64,000 bases of DNA from Sphingomonas sp. SCN 67-18 (lineage in GTDB: Bacteria > Pseudomonadota > Alphaproteobacteria > Sphingomonadales > Sphingomonadaceae). Under the pieces are notes generated by a model, which did not search any database, had not been told where the DNA came from, and saw only the letters and a list, made by a program, of their open reading frames with translations. The translations under genes and the position numbers were made by a program. Shown here piece by piece: positions 1-8,393 of this stretch. The stretch is taken from positions 62,001-126,000 of the forward strand of contig NZ_MEFG01000013.1 in assembly GCF_001724715.1 (NCBI RefSeq). The letters run 5' to 3'. How positions within the stretch are numbered: position 1 is the first letter of the stretch; each line of letters starts with the position of its first letter.

Positions 1-809
1 TGCACGGGCGCCGGCGCGGCGGAGCGCGTCGACTTGAAACCGGCCGTGAAATTCGGCTCGGACTTCAGCGGCTTGATGTAGATGTCCTTATACTGGACCA
101 TCATTGGCGGGCCGCTATGCGCCTGCAGGCCCAGCAGGCCGGTGGACGGGGCCAGCGGATCCTTGTCCAGCGCGTCGAAGGCCAACAGGCCGTTGAGCGA
201 AGAGACGATGCGGTTGCCATAGGCGATCACCACCACCTCGTTCCATTCCGGATTGGCGCGGACGGAGGCCATCAGGTCGTCACGGGAATTGACCATTTCC
301 TTGACGGTGCGGACGATGCGGGCGGTGCCGCCGCCGGTGGCCGTGCGGCGCGTCAATTCCACCTTCTGCCCCAGCAGCGCGATTTCCTGGCGGTCGGTCA
401 GTTCGGCATAGAGCATGCCGTAACGTTCCGGCTTCACCGTCGCCGGAACGACGTTCGCCTGATAACCGGCCAGCGCATAATGGCCGTCGGCGATGCCGCT
501 GCGGAACTGGAAGCCCGAATTGCCTTCCGGCGTCAGCCAGCGATATTTGTAGCGAAGCTCGAAATTCGCATAGGGCTTGTCGTAAATCAGGTAGGTGTTG
601 AACGGCAGCCGCGTTTCCGACCCGCCGGAGATCGCGCCGTCGCGAACCGACCAGATGGTCGTATCGCCGCGCCATCCCTTCAGCGTCTTGCCGTCGAACA
701 GCGATGTGAAGCCCTTGGGCGCGGACTGCGCGTGGATGACCGCGGGCGCGGCGAGCAGCGCTGCCAGACTCAAACTGGCGCTTACGCGAAAGACGTTCAG
801 GGCCTTCAT
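1..809 (-). CDS. DUF1080 (3-keto-disaccharide hydrolase) family secreted protein, 3' end outside window
   Basis: The reading frame starts at an ATG at 809 and runs without a stop to the window edge, giving at least 269 residues; the C-terminus is missing. The N-terminus has a hydrophobic signal peptide ending near residue 28 in an A-Q site. The mature part begins with GFTSLFDGKTLKGW, the hallmark opening of DUF1080, a concanavalin-like beta-sandwich family with members that hydrolyse 3-keto-glycosides. A purine-rich AGAGGAG lies just upstream of the start. It follows the TonB receptor on the same strand, so a periplasmic role in processing an imported sugar conjugate is reasonable. The family is clear; the substrate is unknown. 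Confidence 0.85.
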   Translation of the reverse strand, partial: MKALNVFRVSASLSLAALLAAPAVIHAQSAPKGFTSLFDGKTLKGWRGDTTIWSVRDGAISGGSETRLPFNTYLIYDKPYANFELRYKYRWLTPEGNSGFQFRSGIADGHYALAGYQANVVPATVKPERYGMLYAELTDRQEIALLGQKVELTRRTATGGGTARIVRTVKEMVNSRDDLMASVRANPEWNEVVVIAYGNRIVSSLNGLLAFDALDKDPLAPSTGLLGLQAHSGPPMMVQYKDIYIKPLKSEPNFTAGFKSTRSAAPAPV

Positions 810-986
810 CACACTCTCCTCTGATTTGAGACTATCTCCAGGACTTCCTGGAAATCCGGAGCGTGGAGTCCGATCCCGGAATTCGCCGAACAACCCTGGG
901 TCAATTCAAGAAAGCGGCCGCCCGATATTCCGGATCGGCCATTTCACCCGGACGGCATATCTCCGTCCGCTGAATAAAAATGGACC

Positions 987-1022
987 CGCGCCCGATGCCG
1001 AAACCCTCTCGGATCGGGCGCG
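987..1022 (-). terminator. Hairpin with T-rich tail after the TonB receptor gene
   Basis: Arms CGCGCCCGAT (987-996) and ATCGGGCGCG (1013-1022) are a perfect 10-bp inverted repeat around a 16-base loop. Read on the minus strand it is followed within a few bases by ATTTTTATT. This fits an intrinsic terminator for the receptor, placed before the DUF1080 promoter region. The gap between the two genes (810-1074) holds nothing else that I recognise. Confidence 0.6.
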
Positions 1023-1030
1023 AGGCCGAA

Positions 1031-1062
1031 GCCGCGACCGGGGATGCCCCACCGGTCGCGGC
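1031..1062 (-). terminator. Second hairpin just downstream of the TonB receptor stop codon
   Basis: GCCGCGACCGG (1031-1041) and CCGGTCGCGGC (1052-1062) form a perfect 11-bp stem with a 10-base loop, 12 bases past the receptor stop. No T-run follows directly; the next hairpin (987-1022) has one. The two together could be a tandem terminator or an mRNA 3' stabiliser. Confidence 0.5.
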
Positions 1063-1074
1063 CCCTGTGCCGGC

Positions 1075-4029
1075 TTAGAACTTCACGCGGGCGCCGACCG
1101 TGATCAGGCGGCCCATCGGGAAGTGCAGCAGGTTGTCGAAGCCCGAACCATAGGCCTGGCCGTTCGAGTTGTTCTCGAAGGGCGGGTAGGCGTCGAACAG
1201 GTTGTCGACAGTCAGGAACGTCTCGATGTTGCCGGCGAAGACGTTCTTCCAGTCGTAGCTCATGTTCAGGTCAACCGTGGTGTAACCCTTCACCTTGTCG
1301 CCGCCGCTCTGCGGGATGCCGTTCTGCGACACGACCGGGTTGAGCGCGGAGTTGCCCCAGTAGGTATATTTGCCGGTGTGGTTGGCGGTCAGGCCAGCCG
1401 AGAAATCACCCACATCGATACCCAGTTCGGCGCGGCCGTCGAACTTGTTGGCCGGGAAGGTGCCGTTGAAGCGGTGCTTGCCGAGCACGCTGAACACGGG
1501 CTCGCCCGGCGCAGCATATTGGTCCATCCGCGTCTTCAGCGTGCCGTTCACGCCCATGCGGATCGAACCCCAGTCAAACCGTATCCGGTGGCGAACATCG
1601 AAATCGATGCCTTCGAAGGCAACGTTGTAGATGTTCTGGTTACGGGCGTCGTTCGAGAAGTAGACCGGCCCTGCGTTAAGCGGGGAGATCGCCCGCAACC
1701 CGTTGCGGAACGCCGCGATTTCGGCATCCGTCGCACCGCTCGGGTAGATGGTGAGCAGGTTCTTGAACGTCGGCGAGTTCACCACGATGCCGATCGGCGG
1801 CGCACCGACCGCCTTTTCCAGCGTGGTGTGCCAGAAGGTCAGGCTGGCCGTGAAACCGGGCAGGAAGGTGGGGGTGAAGTCCGCACCGATCGCCCAGGTC
1901 TTGCCCTTCGACGGCTTCACATTCGGGTTCGCACCCTCGATGCGCATGCCGTTGATGCCGCCCGTGCCGAGCAGACAGGTCACCTGGCCGACCGTGTTAC
2001 AACCCGGGATCGCACGCGCTTCCGGATAAAGATCGAGCGGGATGGTGATCTGGTTCGCGACCGGCCCGAAATAGCTGTCCACGCTCAAGCCGTCACGCCC
2101 GCTGAGCGTATCCGGACCGTAGGTGGAGAACTGCGGCGCCACGAACGAGGTCGCGTAGTTGGCGCGGATCTTCAGGCTGTCGAAAACCTGCCAGTTCAGC
2201 GCGATCTTCGGGTTCTTGATCGAACCGAACTCGTTATAATGGTCGTAACGGCCGGAGACGTTGAACACCAGGCTCTGGATGCCCGGGATGTTCATGTCTT
2301 CGCCGATGACGGGCAGCAGAAGCTCGCCATAGAAAGACTTCACCGTCCGCAGATATTTGACCGCATTATAGGTCGACGCCTGGCTGGACGGCCCGATGCC
2401 GGCCGTATCGACGACTTCCGCTTCCTGCGAATATTTCACCATATCGCCACCGACAGCGACCTTCACCTCACCACCGGGCAGCTCGAACAGCGTGCCGTTG
2501 GTGCTGATGTTGTACTGCTGGATGGTCTGGCGCGAGCCCTGATAGGTGCGGGCGTCGAGCAGACGCTTCAGCACTTCGGGCGACGTGCGGTTGGTCGCCA
2601 GCGGACGCCACACGTCCAGCGCATTGGCGGTGGTCAGCGCGGTCACCGTGCCACTGCCGTTGCTGTTGAACGTGCCGTTCAGGGCCTGCATCACGCAGCT
2701 CTGGCAAAGCCGGCCGGTGATCGTCGTCTTGGCATTGTTGATGCCCGCGACAACGAAGGCAGCGACCTGCCAGCGGTCCGACAGCTCATATTCCGCACGG
2801 CCATAAGCGTAGAAGGACTCGCTGAAGCCGCGCTGCTTGGCGCTGTTCGGGAACAGATCATTGCCGTCCCAACGGATGGTCTGCGATGTCGCAGTGACGC
2901 CGGTGGGGTTCTCATAGAAGGGGTTGATCTGCGCCGGGTTGGCGGACCCAGGCCCGAATGCCGTGGCCGTGATCAGCTGCTGCACGGTCGGCGTGCCGCC
3001 CTGTCCGTGCGCGACGGCGACGGAGTTGTTCATGTTCGAGTTGCGTACCGAATAGACGACGTCGGCGCTCAGCGTCAGGCGGTCACCCACCTCCTGATCC
3101 AGCTTCACCATCATCGAATGGCGCTTTTCGGCCGGGATCAGGTCGGAATAGTTCGACTGGTCGCAAAGCGTCGACGATGCGGCCGTGGTCAGGTTGTTCG
3201 CGAAACCCGCGCCGGAATAGGGGAATTGATACAGCAGCGACTGGCCGGCAGGCTGGATCGTCGCCGGCGAGCAGTTGAAGTTCGCGAAGTTGCGGCCGCC
3301 GCGCGCGCGCTGGTCAGCCATGGCGAGCGGACGATCCGAAACGGCCAGACGGCTCTTGTCCGAATAGCTGTAGAAGAATGCCGCGCCGCCGGTGTCCCAG
3401 CGCGTGCCGAGCGACAGGGTGGCGCTCCAGTTGCTGTAATCCTCGCCGAAACCATATTGGGCGGATGCTTCCACGCCGCTGAACTTGCGGCGGGTGATGA
3501 AGTTGAGCGCGCCGGCGACGGCGTCCGAACCGTAAATGGAGGACGCGCCTTCGGCCAGCACCTCAACGCGCTCGATGGCGTTGGGCGGGATGAAGTTGGG
3601 GTCTGGCAGGTTGCGGATGATGCCGGTCAGCGGGAAGCGGTGACCGTCGACCACGACCAGCGTGGACGAGCTGTTCGCGCCGCCGATGCCGTGGATCTGC
3701 GGCACCGAGGCACCGGCCGTGTCGTTGGCGGCGAAACCGCCCTGGCTCGGCGCGTTGGCGCCCCAGACGGCCGGCACGCTCTTCAGCAGGTCCTGCACGG
3801 TGGCTGCGGCGGCATCCTCGATCATGTCGCGGCCGACGCTGATCAGGTTGGACCCGACTGCGGGCGCGCCACGAATGCTGGAACCTGTGACGACGATGAC
3901 ATCATCACTGCCGGTAGCGGCGGCGGCATCGTCCTGCTCCTGCGCGTGAAGCGGCGAAACAACGCCGAGCGCGAGCGCGACAAACGCGGTGGATTCCAGA
4001 TACCTTCTGCTATTTCCCAAGAAATTCAT
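1075..4029 (-). CDS. TonB-dependent outer-membrane receptor
   Basis: A protein of 984 residues from the ATG at 4029. An in-frame ATG also lies at 4035, but the GGGAG ribosome site (4036-4040) touches that codon and sits six bases from the one at 4029, so 4029 is preferred. A signal peptide ends at PLHAQ. The mature N-terminus carries DDVIVVTGS, a TonB-box-like segment, followed by the plug (VQDLLKSVPAVWG; SIYGSDAVAGALNFITRRKF) and a long beta-barrel ending in VGARVKF with a C-terminal aromatic residue. There is no N-terminal STN signalling domain, so this is a transport-only receptor. Length and plug features match large oligomeric-substrate receptors of sphingomonads and Caulobacter. The linked DUF1080 gene suggests a carbohydrate or glycoside ligand, but this is inference. 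Confidence 0.95.
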   Translation of the reverse strand: MNFLGNSRRYLESTAFVALALGVVSPLHAQEQDDAAAATGSDDVIVVTGSSIRGAPAVGSNLISVGRDMIEDAAAATVQDLLKSVPAVWGANAPSQGGFAANDTAGASVPQIHGIGGANSSSTLVVVDGHRFPLTGIIRNLPDPNFIPPNAIERVEVLAEGASSIYGSDAVAGALNFITRRKFSGVEASAQYGFGEDYSNWSATLSLGTRWDTGGAAFFYSYSDKSRLAVSDRPLAMADQRARGGRNFANFNCSPATIQPAGQSLLYQFPYSGAGFANNLTTAASSTLCDQSNYSDLIPAEKRHSMMVKLDQEVGDRLTLSADVVYSVRNSNMNNSVAVAHGQGGTPTVQQLITATAFGPGSANPAQINPFYENPTGVTATSQTIRWDGNDLFPNSAKQRGFSESFYAYGRAEYELSDRWQVAAFVVAGINNAKTTITGRLCQSCVMQALNGTFNSNGSGTVTALTTANALDVWRPLATNRTSPEVLKRLLDARTYQGSRQTIQQYNISTNGTLFELPGGEVKVAVGGDMVKYSQEAEVVDTAGIGPSSQASTYNAVKYLRTVKSFYGELLLPVIGEDMNIPGIQSLVFNVSGRYDHYNEFGSIKNPKIALNWQVFDSLKIRANYATSFVAPQFSTYGPDTLSGRDGLSVDSYFGPVANQITIPLDLYPEARAIPGCNTVGQVTCLLGTGGINGMRIEGANPNVKPSKGKTWAIGADFTPTFLPGFTASLTFWHTTLEKAVGAPPIGIVVNSPTFKNLLTIYPSGATDAEIAAFRNGLRAISPLNAGPVYFSNDARNQNIYNVAFEGIDFDVRHRIRFDWGSIRMGVNGTLKTRMDQYAAPGEPVFSVLGKHRFNGTFPANKFDGRAELGIDVGDFSAGLTANHTGKYTYWGNSALNPVVSQNGIPQSGGDKVKGYTTVDLNMSYDWKNVFAGNIETFLTVDNLFDAYPPFENNSNGQAYGSGFDNLLHFPMGRLITVGARVKF

Positions 4030-4040
4030 AATCATCTCCC

Positions 4041-4320
4041 AAGATATTTTCTAAATTATTAGAAAAATTTCCCGTCAAATATGTAAGATCAAAAATCCTT
4101 TGATGATCTTCAGATCTTACGGCCCCTAATATGAATGCGATTTCTTCAGATAACCTATTTTCCCGTCTGATTTAATTGTTGAAATTTAATTACAAGTATC
4201 GAACGATCGATTCAAACAATCCAAAGAATTTCTGAGAAGGGAAACGGAGTAAATATGTAAATAACATTCATGAATACATGACATAAATGCTACATATGTT
4301 AATCAATCCGCTCGTTCGGC
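4041..4320. promoter_or_regulatory. AT-rich control region with palindromes upstream of the TonB receptor
   Basis: By hand count, 4081-4320 is about one-third GC, against roughly two-thirds in the surrounding genes. It contains TTTTCTAA-ATTA-TTAGAAAA (4047-4066) directly ahead of the receptor ribosome site, GTAAGATC (4083-4090) paired with GATCTTAC (4113-4120), and the 10-bp palindrome ATTCATGAAT (4266-4275). No ORF with plausible codon usage lies here. The likeliest role is the receptor promoter and operators, with the first palindrome in the mRNA leader. From 4320 to 4478 the base composition climbs back to normal and I see no gene. Confidence 0.5.
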
Positions 4321-4478
4321 TTTGCCAGAACGACTGCACAACGATCTTGTCACCGTGAATGACACGGATCTTCTTGCTTCGTTGGATGCCCCTCCTTTGG
4401 GAAACCCGAAGCATGGATCATGCCAAAATCTTAAGCCTCTTGATCATATTGACTTTTCCCGCCGCGGGGGAGGCTGGC

Positions 4479-4541
4479 ACTGTTTCCTTTGTTACCTGTG
4501 AGATGGATCGTTGATGACAGGTAACAATCGGGCGAAACAGT
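4479..4541. promoter_or_regulatory. Nested inverted repeat upstream of the SDR gene, probable operator
   Basis: Inner arms TTGTTACCTGT (4489-4499) and ACAGGTAACAA (4517-4527) match perfectly over 11 bases with a 17-base spacer. Outer arms ACTGTTTC (4479-4486) and GAAACAGT (4534-4541) flank them. The block sits about 90 bases ahead of the SDR start at 4628. Two half-sites about 28 bp apart centre to centre fit a dimeric or tetrameric repressor or activator. No regulator gene is adjacent, so the binding protein is unknown. Confidence 0.5.
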
Positions 4542-4627
4542 CGCGCCATCGACACCGCCGCCATGCGCGGGCACAAGGCGAAGCCGCCCGAAAAGCGGTT
4601 GCGGCAGGTTGACGAAGGGGCCGGGGC

Positions 4628-5398
4628 ATGGCGCGGATTTTCATCACCGGTTCGTCTGACGGGCTCGGCCTGCTCGCAGGCAGGCAACTGGCGGCCGAGG
4701 GGCACGAAGTGGTCCTTCATGCCCGCGACGACGCCCGCGCGGCGGACACGCGGGCGCGCCTGCCCGGATGCGGAGCGGTCATCACCGGCGATGCGTCCAC
4801 CCGTTCGGGCATCCGCGCCGTCGCCGCCGCAGTCAACGCGCTTGGCGGGTTCGACGCCATCATCCACAATGTCGGGACCGGCTATCATGACGCGTGCCGC
4901 CATGAGACGGCGGACGGCCTTTCGCGCACATTCGCGGTCAACGTGCTCGCGCCCTATATGCTGACGGCGCTCATCGCCCGCCCGCGCCGGCTGATCTACC
5001 TCAGCTCCGGGCTGCACAACGGCGGCAATGCCGATCTGGCGGACGCCCAGTGGGAAAAGCGGCCGTGGAACGCCATCCAGGCTTATTCCGACACCAAGCT
5101 GCACGACATGATCCTGATGCTGGCGGTGGCCCGGCGCTGGCCGGATGTTTTGGCCAATGCGGTCGACCCCGGCTGGGTGCCGACCCGCATGGGCGGCGCG
5201 GAGGCGCCCGGCGATCTGGCGCTGGGCGCGAACACCCAGGCGTGGCTTGCCGTGAGCGACGATCCGCAGGCCCGCACGACCGGCCGATATTTCCACCACA
5301 GGCAGCTCCGCCCCATCGCGGCTGCGGCCCGGGATCCCGCTGTCCAACAAGAACTCCTTGCATATCTCGAACAGATTTCCGGCGTTTCGCTGGATTGA
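4628..5398 (+). CDS. Short-chain dehydrogenase/reductase (SDR)
   Basis: A classical-size SDR of 256 residues. The N-terminal Rossmann motif is TGSSDGLG (residues 7-14). HNVGTG replaces the usual NNAG, and the catalytic Ser and Tyr-Lys are seen in YLSSG and YSDTK. The protein should bind NAD(P)H and oxidise or reduce a carbonyl/hydroxyl substrate in the cytoplasm. It is a single-gene unit with a possible operator upstream (4479-4541) and ends ten bases before the convergent carboxylesterase gene. The Y-S-D-T-K active site and the PGWVPTRMG segment resemble SDRs annotated only as NAD(P)-dependent oxidoreductase, so no substrate is assigned. Confidence 0.9.
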   Translation: MARIFITGSSDGLGLLAGRQLAAEGHEVVLHARDDARAADTRARLPGCGAVITGDASTRSGIRAVAAAVNALGGFDAIIHNVGTGYHDACRHETADGLSRTFAVNVLAPYMLTALIARPRRLIYLSSGLHNGGNADLADAQWEKRPWNAIQAYSDTKLHDMILMLAVARRWPDVLANAVDPGWVPTRMGGAEAPGDLALGANTQAWLAVSDDPQARTTGRYFHHRQLRPIAAAARDPAVQQELLAYLEQISGVSLD

Positions 5399-5408
5399 TC
5401 GCAACACG

Positions 5409-6920
5409 TCAGGGCTTGATCGCCTCGATCGCATCGAAACGCGCCTTGCCGAACCCGCGCACGGCCGCCGCGCCGCGCGCGTCGAACCCCATCAACACAT
5501 CGTCGTCCGCGCCATAAGCGGGCCAGGGCGGCAGACCGGCGCCATTGGGGTCGCCCGTCCTTGCAAAGTTCAGCCAATAACCCTGCACGGTCCGCGCCAT
5601 GTCGGCATCGGCCGCCGACCATGGCGCGGTCCAGCGCGGATCGGGGTTGGCGAACACCATTTCGATTTCCGCTTCATGCCCCGCGCCGCTGGCCGTCCCA
5701 CCGGCTGCATCCGGCACATAAGCGTAACGATAGAGCCATGCCCTGCCGCCCCGCGCCGCCACGCCGTGCGCGCGGGCTCGCGAGGACACGCCATAATTGG
5801 CCTCCCCCCACAGCCTGCCCAGCGCCACGCGGCGATCCGTCCCCGCCTCCGCATAAAGAGCGAGCAACCCCTGCCCCGCCGCGTCCAGCCCCGCGAACCA
5901 GCGCTCCGCCGCGTCGGGCAGCCAGCGGAGCAGGCTTTCCTCCTGGCTGTTGAAGCCGTTGATGTAAGGCACGTCCGCCACCGCGCCGGTGCGGAACGCC
6001 TCGTCCGTCGCCATGGCGATCAACTGGCCGTCCTCGACCAGCACCGGTCCGCCGCGCACCGGCCCGTCCCACACCGCTTCGGGGGGTAGAGCGCGCAGCG
6101 CCGCGAGGCTTTCCGCGCCATGCTTCTCCGCCCACGCCGTCCCCGCCGCCTCGGCGGTGGCGACGCTGTGCAAAGTCGATCCGCCGCCGCCCGATTGAGC
6201 GACAGCCTTGGCGAACAGCCCGCGCGCCGCGGGCGACGCCATCAATATGTTGACCGAGCGTGCGCCCGCCGACTCCCCGAAAATGGTGACATTGGCCGGA
6301 TCGCCGCCGAAGGCCGCGATGTTGGCGCGCACCCATTTCAGCGCCGCGACCTGATCCATGATGCCATAATTGCCGATCGGCCCGCCCACCTGCTCGCGCG
6401 TCAGCGCGGGATGGGCGACTGTGCCGAACCGGCCAAGCCGATAGTTGAAGGTGACGAGGATCACCCCGCCACGCGCGAACATGGCGCCGTCATAACTCGG
6501 GAAGGACCCTGCCCCCATGATGAAGGCGCCGCCATAGATCCACACCATCACCGGCAGCGGCGTCGCTGCGGCCTGCGCCGGCCGCCATATGTTGAGATAA
6601 AGGCAATCCTCGCTGGTCGGGTTGTTGAAGCCCGGCCCCGGCGGCACGCTCTGCGGCTCCTGGATGCAATCCCTGGAAAATGCGGTCGCGCTCCGCACGC
6701 CGCGCCAGGGCGTCGGCGGCAAGGGCGCGCGCCACCGCCGCTCGCCGACCGGCGGCGCGGCAAAGGGCACGCCAAGGAAGGATTCGACCCCGGCCCTCTC
6801 GCTTATCCCTTCGATCGCCCCGGTCTGGGTCTGGACGACAGGTCCGGCCGATGCCGTACCCGCCATTGCAAGGACAAGGACCGGCAACAGCGCGCGCAAT
6901 GCCCAATGGTCCGTTCGCAT
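5409..6920 (-). CDS. Secreted type-B carboxylesterase
   Basis: The frame is open back to 7076, but the ATG at 6920 has AGGAGG just upstream and begins a clear signal peptide (hydrophobic core ALLPVLVLAMA, cleavage near TASAG). That gives 503 residues. The fold is the alpha/beta-hydrolase COesterase family: oxyanion loop YGGAF (about 129-133), nucleophile elbow GESAG with Ser217, a downstream acidic residue in the NSQEE region, and His in GAGHEAEIEM. It should hydrolyse carboxylic esters in the periplasm. The substrate cannot be read from sequence. It stands alone and converges on the SDR gene. Confidence 0.92.
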   Translation of the reverse strand: MRTDHWALRALLPVLVLAMAGTASAGPVVQTQTGAIEGISERAGVESFLGVPFAAPPVGERRWRAPLPPTPWRGVRSATAFSRDCIQEPQSVPPGPGFNNPTSEDCLYLNIWRPAQAAATPLPVMVWIYGGAFIMGAGSFPSYDGAMFARGGVILVTFNYRLGRFGTVAHPALTREQVGGPIGNYGIMDQVAALKWVRANIAAFGGDPANVTIFGESAGARSVNILMASPAARGLFAKAVAQSGGGGSTLHSVATAEAAGTAWAEKHGAESLAALRALPPEAVWDGPVRGGPVLVEDGQLIAMATDEAFRTGAVADVPYINGFNSQEESLLRWLPDAAERWFAGLDAAGQGLLALYAEAGTDRRVALGRLWGEANYGVSSRARAHGVAARGGRAWLYRYAYVPDAAGGTASGAGHEAEIEMVFANPDPRWTAPWSAADADMARTVQGYWLNFARTGDPNGAGLPPWPAYGADDDVLMGFDARGAAAVRGFGKARFDAIEAIKP

Positions 6921-7131
6921 GGCCCCTCCTGCGTTTCCGCACAGGCTATCAGCCCTGCCGGCGGCTTCTTGCCCTGCGGCGCACGGGCATTTGACCGCCG
7001 GCGGCGGAAGGCATGGGATGCGGGGCGATCGTGGTAGCGCGTGGCCCAGGCAATATCGTTGGAATTCCAACATCAACCATGTTGGAATGGACCGTAGTCG
7101 AAAGGAAAAAATTCCCGCTAAGTCCTTGAAA

Positions 7132-7205
7132 TGGATGCCCCGCGAGGATTCGAACCTCGATAGACGGAATCAGAATCCGTAGTCTTACCATTAGACGACG
7201 GGGCA
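7132..7205 (-). tRNA. tRNA-Gln (CTG anticodon)
   Basis: On the minus strand the acceptor stem TGCCCCG (from 7205) pairs with CGGGGCA, followed by discriminator T and an encoded CCA. The anticodon stem ACGGA/TCCGT encloses the loop TTCTGAT with anticodon CTG, reading CAG. The T arm has GTTCGAATC. The U1-A72 pair is typical of glutamine tRNAs. The flanks (6921-7131 and 7206-7355) hold no gene that I can support. Confidence 0.95.
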
Positions 7206-7355
7206 GCAGCGGAGGCGCGGAAATAGGCAGCGCGGCGCTGGCTGTCAACGGTCGGTCGGACATCGCTTGCGGGGAACCGGACCAATCGATAGGTTCCGGC
7301 TCAAGTACCGGCGGTATCCCCGTTCCGGAGAGCAAATGAAGTAAGGGCCCGCAAG

Positions 7356-8393
7356 GTGGACCATAGCATTGCGACGCCGGAGCGCCGCCCGGCGCGGACG
7401 GCCTCACCCGACGCTCCGCCTCCCTCCTATCGCCGCGCTTATGGCGCGCTGGACCTCGGCACCAATAATTGCCGGCTGCTGATCGCCCGGCCGGCCGCCG
7501 ACGGGTTCGTCATCATCGACGCCTTTTCGCGCATCGTCCGGCTGGGCGAGGGACTCGCCGGCTCCGGCCGGTTGAGCGACGATGCGGTGGACCGGGCGGT
7601 CGCCGCGCTGGCCGTCTGCTCGGACAAGCTGCGCCGCCGCCATGTCCACCTCGCCCACTCGGTGGCGACGGAGGCCTGCCGCCGGGCGGAGAACGGCCAG
7701 GAATTCGTCGAGCATGTCCGCCGCAAGACGGGCATCGCGCTCGACATCATCTCCGCCGAGGAAGAGGCCCGGCTGGCGGTGATGGGCTGCCATGCCCTGC
7801 TTGAGGAGGGCGAAGGCCCGGCGCTCATCTTCGACATCGGCGGCGGATCGACCGAACTGATCCTGATCGACACCAGCCACGCCATGCCGCGCACGCTGGA
7901 CTGGTACAGCGCGCCCTGGGGCGTCGTCTCGCTCACCGAGATCGAACCGTGCGATTTCGCCACCGAAGCGGGGCGGCTCGACGCCTATGCGCGGATGCGC
8001 GCACGGGTGCTGGACAGCTTCCTGCCATTTTCCAGCCGCCTGCCCGACAACGCGCGCAAGGGCGGCCGCCTGCTCGGCACCAGCGGCACGGTGACGACGC
8101 TCGCCAGCGTCCATCTGGGCCTTTCCAGCTATGATCGCAGCGCGGTGGACGGGCTGCTGGTGCCCGCCCCCGCCATGCGGGACATCAGCCTGCGGCTGGC
8201 CTCCATGGCCTTTGCAGACCGGGTCGCCCTGCCCTGCATCGGGCCGGAGCGGGCCGATCTCGTCGTGGCCGGGTGCGCCATTTTGGAGGCGATCATGGAT
8301 ATCTTCCCGGCCAGCCGGCTGGGCGTGGCGGATCGCGGCATCCGCGAAGGCATTTTGCGCACGCTGATGGCGCGCGACGGGCATATGCAATGA
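7356..8393 (+). CDS. ppx: Exopolyphosphatase / guanosine pentaphosphatase family (Ppx/GppA)
   Basis: A 345-residue protein of the actin-like ASKHA ATPase superfamily. Phosphate-1 loop ALDLGTNN lies at residues 31-38 and phosphate-2 loop FDIGGGSTEL near 159. It lacks the C-terminal helical and HD-like extension of the long E. coli enzyme, as is common for the short alphaproteobacterial form. It should release phosphate from polyphosphate, pppGpp or both in the cytoplasm. Its stop overlaps the start of rlmE by an ATGA junction, so the two are co-translated. Whether Ppx or GppA activity dominates cannot be told. Confidence 0.9.
   Translation: MDHSIATPERRPARTASPDAPPPSYRRAYGALDLGTNNCRLLIARPAADGFVIIDAFSRIVRLGEGLAGSGRLSDDAVDRAVAALAVCSDKLRRRHVHLAHSVATEACRRAENGQEFVEHVRRKTGIALDIISAEEEARLAVMGCHALLEEGEGPALIFDIGGGSTELILIDTSHAMPRTLDWYSAPWGVVSLTEIEPCDFATEAGRLDAYARMRARVLDSFLPFSSRLPDNARKGGRLLGTSGTVTTLASVHLGLSSYDRSAVDGLLVPAPAMRDISLRLASMAFADRVALPCIGPERADLVVAGCAILEAIMDIFPASRLGVADRGIREGILRTLMARDGHMQ

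Noticed and set aside
595-4062. Very long open frame (1155 codons) on the plus strand over the TonB receptor
   Set aside because: It mirrors the receptor on the other strand, is Arg/Val/His-rich with no domain, and arises from GC-biased third positions. The receptor has a signal peptide, plug and barrel, so it is the real gene.
7132-7355. Integrated element at the tRNA-Gln gene
   Set aside because: No integrase, no repeated tRNA 3' end and ordinary core genes on both sides.
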